In this document: positions 1 through 6,792 of the stretch, piece by piece
How the letters are laid out: each line of letters starts with the position of its first letter
Position numbering within the stretch: position 1 is the stretch's first letter
From: an uncultured Granulicatella sp.
GTDB taxonomy: Bacteria; Bacillota; Bacilli; Lactobacillales; Aerococcaceae
NCBI GenBank assembly: GCA_947254045.1
Contig: CAMYBO010000030.1
Location: 1 to 11,165, forward strand
Length of the DNA: 11,165 bases
Direction: 5' to 3'
Program-made: the position numbers and the translations under genes
Notes under the pieces: generated by a model
The model's database searches: none
What the model was told of the DNA's origin: nothing
The model's input: the letters and a program-made list of their open reading frames with translations, nothing else

Positions 1-13
1 ATTGTAAGCAAAA

Positions 14-51
14 AAATTGCGTTTACATATGAAAGAGTGTTATCCTTTAAA
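14..51 (+). promoter_or_regulatory. Candidate sodA promoter with overlapping cre-like site
   Basis: TTTACA at 22-27 could be a -35 box, with TTTAAA at 46-51 as a weak -10 box (18-bp spacer). Read on the minus strand, positions 14-28 fit the catabolite-responsive element consensus WTGNAANCGNWNNCW at all fixed positions except the last C. The site covers the -35 box, so CcpA binding would be expected to block the promoter. The leader also holds an inverted repeat, ACAGT (58-62) with ACTGT (70-74), near a TATAAC. The promoter assignment is tentative because the -10 match is poor. Confidence 0.35.
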
Positions 52-95
52 TATCAAACAGTACTTATAACTGTACTATATAGGAGGAATTAATT

Positions 96-704
96 ATGAC
101 TTATGAATTACCAAAATTAGCGTATGAGTTCTCTGCATTAGAACCTCACGTGGATGCTTTAACAATGGAAATCCACCATGACAAGCACCACAATGCTTAT
201 GTAACAAACTTAAACGCAGCTGTAGAAAAACACCCAGCTTTATTTGAAAAAAGCGTGGAAGAATTAGTAGCAGACTTAGCATCTGTACCAGAAGATATTC
301 GTGGAGCTGTTCGCAACAATGGTGGTGGACATGCAAACCATAGCTTATTCTGGACAGTTATTTCACCAAATGGTGGAGGCCAACCTACTGGTGAGTTAGC
401 AGCAGCAATCGATAAAAAATTCGGTGGATTTGATGCATTCAAACAAGCATTCTCTCAAGCTGCAGCAACTCGTTTTGGTTCAGGTTGGGCTTGGCTAGTT
501 GTTTCAAATGGTGAATTAGAAGTAGTTTCTACTCCAAACCAAGATACCCCATTAACAGATGGTAAAACTCCAATTTTAGGTTTAGATGTTTGGGAACATG
601 CTTATTACTTAAACTACCAAAATCGTCGTCCTGATTACATTGCAGCATTTTGGAATGTAGTTGATTGGAATGAAGTAGCTCGTCGTTATGAAGCTGCAAA
701 ATAA
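96..704 (+). CDS. sodA: Superoxide dismutase, Mn type
   Basis: This cytoplasmic enzyme dismutates superoxide to oxygen and hydrogen peroxide. The 202-residue protein has the usual length and both family domains: an N-terminal alpha-hairpin domain and a C-terminal alpha/beta domain. The four metal ligands are visible: His27 (in MEIHHDKHH), His82 (in GGGHANHSLFW), Asp164 and His168 (in DVWEHAYY). The active-site glutamine is supplied by the C-terminal domain (Gln149 in NQDTPL), and a Gly occupies the N-terminal position where Fe enzymes carry Gln; this is the Mn-type or cambialistic pattern. The start is set by AGGAGG at 82-87, nine bases ahead of the ATG. The gene appears monocistronic, with a hairpin terminator just after it. 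Confidence 0.97.
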   Translation: MTYELPKLAYEFSALEPHVDALTMEIHHDKHHNAYVTNLNAAVEKHPALFEKSVEELVADLASVPEDIRGAVRNNGGGHANHSLFWTVISPNGGGQPTGELAAAIDKKFGGFDAFKQAFSQAAATRFGSGWAWLVVSNGELEVVSTPNQDTPLTDGKTPILGLDVWEHAYYLNYQNRRPDYIAAFWNVVDWNEVARRYEAAK

Positions 705-727
705 TTTTTAAATAATTTTGAATTGTT

Positions 728-768
728 AACTCTTTGAGATTCCATGGGGAAGCTTGGAGAGTTTTTTT
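728..768 (+). terminator. Rho-independent terminator of sodA
   Basis: Positions 728-743 pair with 748-763 to give a stem of about 16 pairs, including three G-U wobbles and one mismatch (A739/G752), capped by the loop ATGG at 744-747. A run of seven T (762-768) follows. This is a convincing intrinsic terminator 24 bp after the sodA stop. Confidence 0.8.
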
Positions 769-792
769 AGTGTGGAAAAGATTTTCTTTAAT

Positions 793-930
793 AGACTTCC
801 CTGGGTATAGTAGCTGGGACGCAAGCAGCCAGCAGAGCTGTCTCATTGCTAAAAATCGATCCTTGGTCTCGATTTTTCCCGTAATAAAAGCTAAATCGGC
901 TTTTATTACTTTAGCTACTATGAGAAGTCT
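793..930. other. Four-helix junction element, candidate structured RNA or palindromic element
   Basis: This gene-free segment has nested complementarity. An outer helix pairs 793-799 (AGACTTC) with 924-930 (GAAGTCT). An inner closing helix pairs 807-815 (ATAGTAGCT) with 913-921 (AGCTACTAT). Inside lie three local hairpins: GCAA 821-824 with TTGC 846-849 plus CAGC 826-829 with GCTG 837-840; 851-859 with 869-877 (9 bp); and 881-891 with 899-909 (11 bp). All helices are perfect within themselves. No clear promoter or T-tail belongs to it, and it lies between the sodA terminator and the promoter at 1018. Strand is unknown because the pairing works on either. I match it to no RNA family. It could be a small RNA or a MITE-like intergenic repeat. 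The rest of 705-1110 holds the sodA terminator, the next gene's promoter and nothing else I can support. Confidence 0.5.
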
Positions 931-1017
931 TTGGTTTGTGTCATAGGAGATACGTTTATTTATGATTTTTCGTAGCATAAGAAGATGGGGTGAGAATTGT
1001 CTTTTTTCTTGTACTTC

Positions 1018-1046
1018 GTGACAGATATTGGACTATCGTATATAAT
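1018..1046 (+). promoter_or_regulatory. SigA-type promoter for the glucosyltransferase operon
   Basis: GTGACA (1018-1023) and a consensus TATAAT (1041-1046) are separated by exactly 17 bp. Transcription would start near 1053, leaving a leader of about 58 nt before the ATG at 1111. This also argues that translation does not begin at the more upstream in-frame codon at 997. Confidence 0.75.
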
Positions 1047-1098
1047 AGAGATACGTGTAAAAGAATTAGAACGAATAAAAAGAAAAATAGAGATATTT

Positions 1099-1106
1099 AA
1101 GGAGGA
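1099..1106 (+). promoter_or_regulatory. Ribosome binding site deciding the start at 1111
   Basis: AAGGAGGA lies at ideal distance from the ATG at 1111. The reading frame stays open further upstream to 997, but only this start has a Shine-Dalgarno sequence, and it gives the family-typical N-terminus MRVGIFTDTYFPQ. Confidence 0.8.
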
Positions 1107-1110
1107 ACTT

Positions 1111-2337
1111 ATGCGAGTAGGGATTTTTACAGACACCTATTTCCCTCAAGTCAGTGGTGTTGCTACGTCTGTGCGCGTATTGAAAGAAGAATTAGAACGT
1201 CTCGGACATACGGTTATTATTTTTACAACAACCGATCCAAACGCTACGATGCCAGAATGGAATATCGTTCGCTTAGGAAGTATTCCATTGTTTTCATTTA
1301 AAGAAAGAAGAATTGCCGTTCAAGGTTTTATTGAAGCTTATAAAGTTTCTCAAGAATACGAATTAGATATTATTCATACACAAACAGAATTTAGTTTAGG
1401 ATTACTTGGAAAAATTTTAGGAGCAATGCTTGGAATTCCAACAATCCATACATACCATACAATGTATGAAAAATATTTACATTATATTGCAAATGGAAAG
1501 ATTTTAAGACCAAGTCATGTGGCATATATTTCAAAAAATTTTTGTAATCAAACTCGTGGAGTGATTGCGCCAAGTCAAATGACAAAAGATAAATTATTAT
1601 CTTATGGAGTGAACCAAGAAGTTCGTGTTATTCCAACAGGTGTTGAAATTCCAGAAATGAAACCAAAAGTTGCAGAAGAATTACGTGAAAAGCTAGGCTA
1701 CACAAAAGAAGATAAAGTACTATTATCCTTAAGTCGTCTATCGAAAGAAAAAAATATTGCGGCAATATTAGATGCAATGCCTACTATTTTAGAAAAAGAT
1801 GCCTCAGTAAAATGTTGTATTGTTGGTGGAGGCCCAGAAAAAGAAGAACTGGGAAAACAAGTGGAAAGATTAGGAATTGCTCCATATGTACAATTTGCAG
1901 GTGAGGTAGAGCATCAACATGTATCTCAATATTATCAAATGGCTGATTTATACGTAAATGCTTCTGAATCAGAAAGCCAAGGATTGACTTATTTAGAAGC
2001 TTTAGTCAATAAAATTCCAGTTATTGCGAAAAAAAATGATTATTTACAACAATTTATTACAAAACCTGAATTAGGAATGTTGTTTGAAAAAGATTCAGAT
2101 ATTGCTTCAAGCGTATTAGCTTATTTAGAATGTAGTAAACAATCTTCTAGTCAAGTTCAGGAATTACAAAATCAATTGTTAGAAGAAATTTCTTCTGTAA
2201 CATTTGCTAAAAGAGTAGAAGCTTTTTATGAAGATGCAATTAGTCATTATCAATATGATAAAGAAAATACGAAAACTTGGTTAGAAAAGATGAATTTCTT
2301 CAAAATCTATGACGATGATAAGGAGACTGAAGAATGA
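1111..2337 (+). CDS. GT4 glycosyltransferase, likely 1,2-diacylglycerol 3-alpha-glucosyltransferase
   Basis: The predicted 408-residue enzyme transfers glucose from UDP-glucose to diacylglycerol at the inner membrane face, making the glycolipid used as membrane lipid and lipoteichoic acid anchor. It has the GT-B fold: an N-terminal acceptor domain beginning MRVGIFTDTYFPQVSGVATS, a His/Tyr-rich stretch HTYHTMYEKYLHY (113-125), and a C-terminal donor domain with SRLSKEKN (208-215), GGGPE (239-243) and the EX7E motif Glu288/Glu296. These resemble the alpha-glucosyl-diacylglycerol synthases of streptococci and enterococci (BgsB class). The second glycolipid glycosyltransferase often found next to it is absent. 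It is the first gene after the promoter at 1018, and its stop overlaps the next start by 4 bp. The exact acceptor is inferred from family resemblance. Confidence 0.85.
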   Translation: MRVGIFTDTYFPQVSGVATSVRVLKEELERLGHTVIIFTTTDPNATMPEWNIVRLGSIPLFSFKERRIAVQGFIEAYKVSQEYELDIIHTQTEFSLGLLGKILGAMLGIPTIHTYHTMYEKYLHYIANGKILRPSHVAYISKNFCNQTRGVIAPSQMTKDKLLSYGVNQEVRVIPTGVEIPEMKPKVAEELREKLGYTKEDKVLLSLSRLSKEKNIAAILDAMPTILEKDASVKCCIVGGGPEKEELGKQVERLGIAPYVQFAGEVEHQHVSQYYQMADLYVNASESESQGLTYLEALVNKIPVIAKKNDYLQQFITKPELGMLFEKDSDIASSVLAYLECSKQSSSQVQELQNQLLEEISSVTFAKRVEAFYEDAISHYQYDKENTKTWLEKMNFFKIYDDDKETEE

Positions 2338-3206
2338 AGAAAGTAGGATTTATCGGAACAGGCGTAATGGGGTCTGCTATGGTGAAACATTTATTAAATG
2401 CCGGTTATCCAGTTACAGTATATAATCGAACAAAAGAAAAAGCGCAAGCAGTAATTGATGCTGGAGCTAAATGGGCAAATAATCCAAAAGAAGTAGCAAG
2501 TCAATCCGATGTTGTATTGACAATTGTAGGTTATCCAACAGATGTTGAAGGAGTATATTTTGGAGAACAAGGGATTTTTCAAGGTTTACAAAAGGGTACA
2601 GTTCTTATTGATTTAACAACAAGTACGCCTTCTTTAGCGAAGAAAATTGCAGAAGAAGCTGAAAAATTTTCTTGTGAGGCGCTAGATGCTCCAGTTTCTG
2701 GAGGAGATTTAGGTGCCAAGAATGGTACATTATCTACAATGGTTGGCGGTAAGGAGTCTGTTTTAGAAGAAGTACGTCCTATTTTAGAGACCTTTTCAAA
2801 AACCATTACGTTACAAGGAACAAACGGAGCTGGTCAACATACTAAAATGGCGAATCAAATTATGATTGCTGGTACAATGACAGGTTTAGTTGAAATGTTA
2901 GTATATGCAAAAGCTGCAGAATTAGATTTAGAAAAAGTGCTTCAAACAGTTGGAGCAGGAAGTGCCGCTAACTGGTCACTATCGAATTATGGTCCAAGAA
3001 TTTTGAAGAAAGATTATAGTCCAGGATTTTTTGCAAAGCATTTCTTAAAAGACTTACGAATTGCCATAGACGAAGCTGAAAGAATGGGATTGTTTTTACC
3101 AGCAACCTTACAAGCAAGAAAATTATACGAAACAGTTTGTGATGATGGCTTTGGAGATTTAGGGACACAAGCACTCATCCATTTATATTGGACACTTCCT
3201 GAATAA
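2334..3206 (+). CDS. NADP-dependent beta-hydroxyacid dehydrogenase family protein
   Basis: This 290-residue oxidoreductase belongs to the 3-hydroxyisobutyrate / tartronate semialdehyde reductase / 6-phosphogluconate-like superfamily. The Rossmann motif GTGVMG is at 8-13. The NRT after the second strand (31-33) favours NADP(H). The substrate motif DAPVSGG spans 118-124, and the catalytic lysine is Lys171 in GQHTKMANQ. The C-terminal half is the helical domain that completes the active site. The start overlaps the glucosyltransferase stop in an ATGA, so translation is probably coupled. The true substrate cannot be read from sequence; the coupling does not by itself link it to glycolipid synthesis. 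No convincing terminator follows. Confidence 0.88.
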   Translation: MKKVGFIGTGVMGSAMVKHLLNAGYPVTVYNRTKEKAQAVIDAGAKWANNPKEVASQSDVVLTIVGYPTDVEGVYFGEQGIFQGLQKGTVLIDLTTSTPSLAKKIAEEAEKFSCEALDAPVSGGDLGAKNGTLSTMVGGKESVLEEVRPILETFSKTITLQGTNGAGQHTKMANQIMIAGTMTGLVEMLVYAKAAELDLEKVLQTVGAGSAANWSLSNYGPRILKKDYSPGFFAKHFLKDLRIAIDEAERMGLFLPATLQARKLYETVCDDGFGDLGTQALIHLYWTLPE

Positions 3207-3242
3207 ATTTATAAAAAAGTATGTTTTTTAAAGGGATTTTCA

Positions 3243-3271
3243 TATAATCTAAAAAAGTTTTATGGTAGAAT
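3243..3271 (+). promoter_or_regulatory. Possible promoter for the DUF1797 gene
   Basis: The gap 3207-3304 holds two candidate -10 boxes: TATAAT at 3243-3248, and TAGAAT at 3266-3271 preceded by an extended TGG (3263-3265). Neither has a good -35 box at 16-18 bp. The second, extended -10 type is slightly preferred because it leaves a leader of ordinary length. Confidence 0.35.
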
Positions 3272-3304
3272 AGGAATTAAGAAAGCTGAAAGGGGTAAAG
3301 CAAC

Positions 3305-3535
3305 ATGAAACCTTCACAACTAGTTGCGATTGTGCAACGTCTACAAACAATGGCGGATCAAAGCACGGATATTGAAATTCGTCGTTTTGAAAAAGATGGT
3401 GTTGAAAAATGTGTTGTGACATTTAATCAAGAAGCGGATAGCTTTGAGTTAGAAGATTGTGAGACAAAACAAACATTCCAATTTGATGATATTGATTTAG
3501 TCGCAATTGAAATTTTTGAACTATTACAAGATTAA
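3305..3535 (+). CDS. DUF1797 (YkuJ-like) small protein
   Basis: This 76-residue acidic cytoplasmic protein has no signal peptide or membrane segment. It ends in FDDIDLVAIEIFELLQD (60-76), which closely matches the conserved end of Bacillus YkuJ and DUF1797 proteins (Pfam PF08796). The N-terminus SQLVAIVQRLQTM also fits, as does the length of about 75-80 residues. The function of the family is not known to me. The start ATG has AAAGGGG about ten bases upstream. The gene stands alone: a weak promoter region lies before it and a strong terminator begins 12 bp after the stop. Confidence 0.85.
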   Translation: MKPSQLVAIVQRLQTMADQSTDIEIRRFEKDGVEKCVVTFNQEADSFELEDCETKQTFQFDDIDLVAIEIFELLQD

Positions 3536-3547
3536 TGACTTTGTGAT

Positions 3548-3584
3548 AAACCACGGCGCCTATAAAATGTGTGCTGTGGTTTTT
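3548..3584 (+). terminator. Rho-independent terminator after the DUF1797 gene
   Basis: AAACCACGGC (3548-3557) pairs with GCTGTGGTTT (3573-3582) over ten pairs, one a G-U wobble, with a 15-nt loop and a T run at 3580-3584. It separates the DUF1797 gene from the homoserine dehydrogenase remnant. Confidence 0.88.
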
Positions 3585-3618
3585 CAATATTTATACGTCA
3601 GAAAAAGTGGAGATTACG

Positions 3619-4167
3619 ATGAAAGTAGAAAAAATTGGTTTATTTGGATTTGGAACAGTTGGTAGTGGTGTTTATCATATTTTAACAAAACATCAAGTAT
3701 CGATTGAAAAGAAAACAGGAGTTTCTCTACAAATTGAAAAAGCTCTTGTAAAAGAACCAGAACTTTTTGAGGATCAAATTCCAGGAATTACATTTACTTC
3801 GGATGTGGACTATATTTTAAATGATGAAGAAATTTCTATTATCGTAGAAGTTTTAGGAGGAGTAGATTTTTCCTTTAATTGTGTGAAAAAAGCTTTAGAA
3901 TCTGGAAAACATGTGGTAACAGCGAATAAAGATTTACTAGCAAAACATGGTGTTGAATTATCTCAAATTGCTAGAGAAAATAATGCTATTTCAGTAACAG
4001 GAGATGCTTTAGGAGAAATTTTATTATACGGAAAAGGAGCCGGTTCACACCCAACTGCATCAAGTATTGCCCAACATTTACAAGAACAATTACCAAGCAA
4101 ATTAGGAAATTATGAAATTCGAGTATTAACTGTCGATTAATTAGGCGTTCGAGTTGAAAAAAGATAA
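3619..4167 (+). pseudogene. hom: Homoserine dehydrogenase remnant with catalytic domain deleted
   Basis: The intact enzyme (about 400-430 residues) reduces aspartate semialdehyde to homoserine for threonine and methionine synthesis. Here only 173 codons remain before TAA at 4138. Residues 1-120 are a good NAD-binding domain: GFGTVG (10-15), EVLGG (77-81) and HVVTANKDLLAKHG (98-111). At NNA (121-123) the sequence jumps directly to GDALGE (128-133) and YGKGAGSHPTAS (137-148), a segment that normally follows the catalytic domain. The roughly 180-200 residues carrying the catalytic Asp and Lys are missing, as is most of the regulatory ACT domain. EIRVLTVD then stop then LGVR looks like the broken first ACT strand. 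GTGGAG at 3607-3612 supports the ATG at 3619, so a short NAD-domain protein might still be made, but dehydrogenase activity is not expected. Confidence 0.85.
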
Positions 4168-4183
4168 TAGATAGAGGGAAAAT

Positions 4184-4714
4184 ATGTCCATTAAACTTAT
4201 ACCAACGTGGTTTATTAAAGATTATTTATCCATTTCAATTGAGTTTTTAAAAAAGAAATCGATAAAAACTATCTTTGCAGATATTGATAATACATTAGTG
4301 GAGTGGGATGAATTAGATACAAATGCTACCTTAAAAGCGTGGGTTCAACAATTAAAAGAGAACCAAATTGAAATCATTTTAGTGTCCAATAATCGAAAAC
4401 ATCGTATTGAGAGAGTAGCAGAACAATTAGGAGTTCCGTATGTCTTTCCAGGACTAAAACCACTGCATAAAGGATTCAAAGAAGCGTTGAAGCAAACGAC
4501 TGCAACAAAAGAGGAAATTGTGATGATTGGAGATCAGTTATTGACAGATATTTTAGGAGCAGGAACGTTTGGCATTAAAACGATACTAGTCAAACCTTTA
4601 AAGTTATCAGATGCTAAGAAAACAAGAATCAATCGATTTTTTGAAAATTTAATCTTAACGATATTATATGGAAAAAATTACTCAGAGAAATGGGAGGAGG
4701 ATATCCATGACTGA
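4184..4714 (+). CDS. yqeG: YqeG family HAD phosphatase
   Basis: This 176-residue protein belongs to the HAD superfamily IIIA, YqeG type. Motif I is DIDNTL (33-38), with nucleophile Asp33 and acid/base Asp35. Motif II is SNN (68-70). A lysine of the GLKPLHK segment (Lys92 or Lys96) serves as motif III, and motif IV is GDQLLTD (116-122). There is no cap domain, as expected for the type. The physiological substrate in Bacillus-type bacteria is unsettled. It heads the eight-gene block and overlaps yqeH by 8 bp. AGAGGG lies at 4173-4178 before the ATG. No strong promoter is visible just upstream; the best is GATAAT at 4163-4168 without a -35 match, so the operon may start inside or before the hom remnant. 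Confidence 0.92.
   Translation: MSIKLIPTWFIKDYLSISIEFLKKKSIKTIFADIDNTLVEWDELDTNATLKAWVQQLKENQIEIILVSNNRKHRIERVAEQLGVPYVFPGLKPLHKGFKEALKQTTATKEEIVMIGDQLLTDILGAGTFGIKTILVKPLKLSDAKKTRINRFFENLILTILYGKNYSEKWEEDIHD
4692..4700 (+). promoter_or_regulatory. Ribosome binding site deciding the yqeH start
   Basis: GGGAGGAGG lies inside the end of yqeG, six bases before the ATG at 4707. An upstream in-frame ATG at 4668 would add 13 residues, but it has no such site, and the family N-terminus begins just ahead of the first CxxC pair. Confidence 0.8.
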
Positions 4715-5822
4715 AAACCACTATTTTTGTATGGGATGTGGTGCGACGATTCAAACAGAAAATCATGAAGAAATCGGCTATACTCCAACAAGTGTGTTGA
4801 CAAAAATGTTAGAAAAAGAAGAACCCGTTTATTGTCAACGTTGTTTTAGACTTAGAAATTATAATGAATTACAACCTGCTTCTTTAAGTGACGATGATTT
4901 TTTAAAAATGTTATCTTCGATTGCAGAAGAAGATGCACTAGTTGTTTATGTGGTCGACTTGTTTGACTTATATGGTAGTATGATTTCTGGCTTAAAACGA
5001 TTTATTGGAAATAATCCAGTATTATTCGTTGCCAATAAAGTGGATTTATATCCAAAATCAGTGAATCGTAATCGATTGAAAAATTGGATTGAACGTTTTG
5101 CAAAAGAATATGGCATTCGTCCAGTTGATACGATTTTAGTAAGTGCAAATAAACGCATTCAAATTGACGAATTATTAGATAAAATAAATGAATATCGCCA
5201 AGGAAAAGATGCGTATGTAGTAGGGGTAACGAATGTAGGGAAATCTACTTTGATTAATAAATTAATTCAAAGTATTGGTGGAACAAAAGATGTGATTACA
5301 ACTTCTCAATTCCCGGGAACTACATTAGGGCAAATTGATATTCCGTTCGATGAAGACTCAAGCTTAATTGATACACCGGGGATTATTCACCGTCATCAAA
5401 TCGCTCACTATTTAGCAGAAAAAGAAGTGAAAAAGGTATTACCTCAAAAGGAATTACAACCAAAAACTTTCCAATTAAATGCAGAACAAACGATTTTTAT
5501 TGGTGGACTTGTACGAGTGGATTATACAAAAGGAGAAAGAAATTCATTAACATTCTACACTCCACAAACGATTGAATTACATCGTACAAAATTAGAAAAA
5601 GCAGATGACTTTTATGCAAGACATAATGGGACGATTTTAACACCTCCTACAGGAGATAATGTGAAACAATATCCAGCTTTACAGAAGACAGTCTTTTCAG
5701 TAAAAGAAAAATCAGATATCGTCATCGCTGGTCTAGGATGGGTAACCATTCAAAAACCAGGAACCATTGAAGTATGGAGTCCGAAAGAAGTAGACGTCAT
5801 TAAACGACCATCGATTATATAA
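4707..5822 (+). CDS. yqeH: Circularly permuted GTPase YqeH, 30S ribosome assembly
   Basis: This 371-residue GTPase is needed for 30S subunit maturation in Firmicutes. The N-terminal zinc finger uses Cys8/Cys11 and Cys43/Cys46. The G motifs occur in permuted order: G4 NKVD (110-113), G5 SAN (146-148), then G1 GVTNVGKST (173-181), G2 around PGTT (203-206) and G3 DTPG (222-225). The remaining roughly 140 residues form the C-terminal RNA/ribosome-binding region. Length and order match the YqeH/RbgH class. It overlaps yqeG by 8 bp and is followed by yhbY after 15 bp. In Bacillus, aroE lies between yqeH and yhbY; it is absent here, so the two assembly factors are direct neighbours. Confidence 0.96.
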   Translation: MTENHYFCMGCGATIQTENHEEIGYTPTSVLTKMLEKEEPVYCQRCFRLRNYNELQPASLSDDDFLKMLSSIAEEDALVVYVVDLFDLYGSMISGLKRFIGNNPVLFVANKVDLYPKSVNRNRLKNWIERFAKEYGIRPVDTILVSANKRIQIDELLDKINEYRQGKDAYVVGVTNVGKSTLINKLIQSIGGTKDVITTSQFPGTTLGQIDIPFDEDSSLIDTPGIIHRHQIAHYLAEKEVKKVLPQKELQPKTFQLNAEQTIFIGGLVRVDYTKGERNSLTFYTPQTIELHRTKLEKADDFYARHNGTILTPPTGDNVKQYPALQKTVFSVKEKSDIVIAGLGWVTIQKPGTIEVWSPKEVDVIKRPSII

Positions 5823-5823
5823 G

Positions 5824-5831
5824 AAGGAGGG
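5824..5831 (+). promoter_or_regulatory. Ribosome binding site for the TTG start of yhbY
   Basis: AAGGAGGG lies six bases before the TTG at 5838. No ATG or GTG in the frame is equally placed, and the TTG at 5833 is out of frame. The strong site supports initiation at the rare codon. Confidence 0.75.
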
Positions 5832-5837
5832 ATTGGA

Positions 5838-6164
5838 TTGGAATTAAAAGGAAAAGAAAGACAATTTTTCAAAAAAGAAGCACATAGTATTAAACCGATT
5901 TTTCAAATTGGAAAAGGCGGTTTAAGTGAAGAAATGATTCAACAAATCCAATTTGCGATTGAAAAACGTGAACTAATTAAAGTTAGTTTATTACAAAATA
6001 CAATGGAAGAACCTCAAGAAGCTGCTGAAGTATTAGCAGAACAAACAGGTAGCACGATTATTCAAGTGATTGGTCATACAATTGTATTATATAAACAAGC
6101 TAGAAATCCAAAAAATCGTGATATTTCGATTCGATTTGCAGAATTTGTAAAAAGAGGGCGATAA
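5838..6164 (+). CDS. yhbY: YhbY family CRM-domain RNA-binding protein
   Basis: This 108-residue protein is almost entirely one CRM (chloroplast RNA splicing and ribosome maturation) domain, an RNA-binding fold found on pre-50S particles in bacteria. It starts with the family hallmark LKGKERQFFKKEAHSIKP. The RNA-contacting GxxG loop is GKGG (25-28), and the helical segment KRELIKV follows. The C-terminal tail is basic (KNR, KRGR). Translation begins at TTG with a strong Shine-Dalgarno sequence. The gene lies 15 bp after yqeH and its stop is one base before nadD, so it is firmly within the operon. Confidence 0.95.
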   Translation: MELKGKERQFFKKEAHSIKPIFQIGKGGLSEEMIQQIQFAIEKRELIKVSLLQNTMEEPQEAAEVLAEQTGSTIIQVIGHTIVLYKQARNPKNRDISIRFAEFVKRGR

Positions 6165-6165
6165 T

Positions 6166-6792
6166 ATGATGCAATCCATCAAGCTTTGTCCAAAAGTAAA
6201 ACAAAATGATTTTAGTGGAAAACAAAAGCGTGTTGGAATTTTAGGAGGAAGTTTTAATCCTCCTCATGTAGCACATTTGATTATGGCAGAGCAAGCTAGA
6301 GTTCAATTGAATTTAGATAAAATCTATTTTATGCCGAGCCATATTCCACCTCATGTAGATGAAAAGAAGACGATAGATGCCAATTATCGAGTAGAAATGA
6401 CGCAATTAGCGATACGAGATAATTATCATTTTGAACTTGAAACGATTGAGTTAGAACGACCAGAAAAAAGTTATAGCTTTGATACGATTCAACTCTTAAA
6501 AGAAAAAAATCCAGATGTGGATTATTACTTTATTATTGGTGGCGATATGGTAGATTATTTACCAACTTGGCATCGTATTGATGAGTTAGTTCATGAAGTT
6601 CAATTTGTAGGAGTTTGTCGTCCAGGTTATCCAAAAGAGACTCCATATCCAGTATTATGGATTGAAGCGCCTCAAATGGAAATTAGTTCAACACAAATTC
6701 GTAAAAATGTGTTATGGGGACAAAGTATTCGTTACTTGGTTCCAGAAAGTGTAGAAGAATATATATTTGAGAAAGGACTGTATCAAGAATGA
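6166..6792 (+). CDS. nadD: Nicotinate-nucleotide adenylyltransferase NadD
   Basis: NadD joins nicotinate mononucleotide and ATP to form deamido-NAD, an essential step in both de novo and salvage NAD synthesis in the cytoplasm. The 208-residue protein shows the nucleotidyltransferase signature GGSFNPPHVAH (27-37), whose HVAH is the (H/T)xxH motif. It also has GGDM (125-128), Trp135, and ISSTQIR (173-179) for ATP phosphate binding. An N-terminal extension of about 20 residues precedes the fold, as is common in Lactobacillales. Two adjacent ATG codons (6166 and 6169) could serve as start; GAGGG just upstream suits either. The stop overlaps the yqeK start by 4 bp. Confidence 0.96.
   Translation: MMQSIKLCPKVKQNDFSGKQKRVGILGGSFNPPHVAHLIMAEQARVQLNLDKIYFMPSHIPPHVDEKKTIDANYRVEMTQLAIRDNYHFELETIELERPEKSYSFDTIQLLKEKNPDVDYYFIIGGDMVDYLPTWHRIDELVHEVQFVGVCRPGYPKETPYPVLWIEAPQMEISSTQIRKNVLWGQSIRYLVPESVEEYIFEKGLYQE

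Noticed and set aside
816..830. GGGACGCAAGC-like string resembling part of a c-di-GMP-I riboswitch
   Set aside because: The 5' half of that aptamer, including the conserved A-rich segment and tetraloop helix, is absent, the helices differ, and a promoter stands between it and the next gene.
529..978. Minus-strand frame of 149 codons spanning the sodA end and the intergenic region
   Set aside because: It runs antisense to sodA, through its terminator and the hairpin element, and has no family features.
962..1021. 19-codon reading frame (MIFRSIRRWGENCLFSCTS) with AGGAGA upstream
   Set aside because: The spacing of the binding site is long, there is no homology I recognise, and the frame runs across the -35 box of the next promoter.
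997..1110. Upstream extension of the glucosyltransferase to 997
   Set aside because: It would start before the promoter at 1018-1046, lacks a binding site, and adds residues not expected in the family.
3571..3618. Upstream GTG start for the hom remnant
   Set aside because: It lies inside the terminator hairpin and has no binding site; MKVEKIGLFGFG at 3619 is the normal start.
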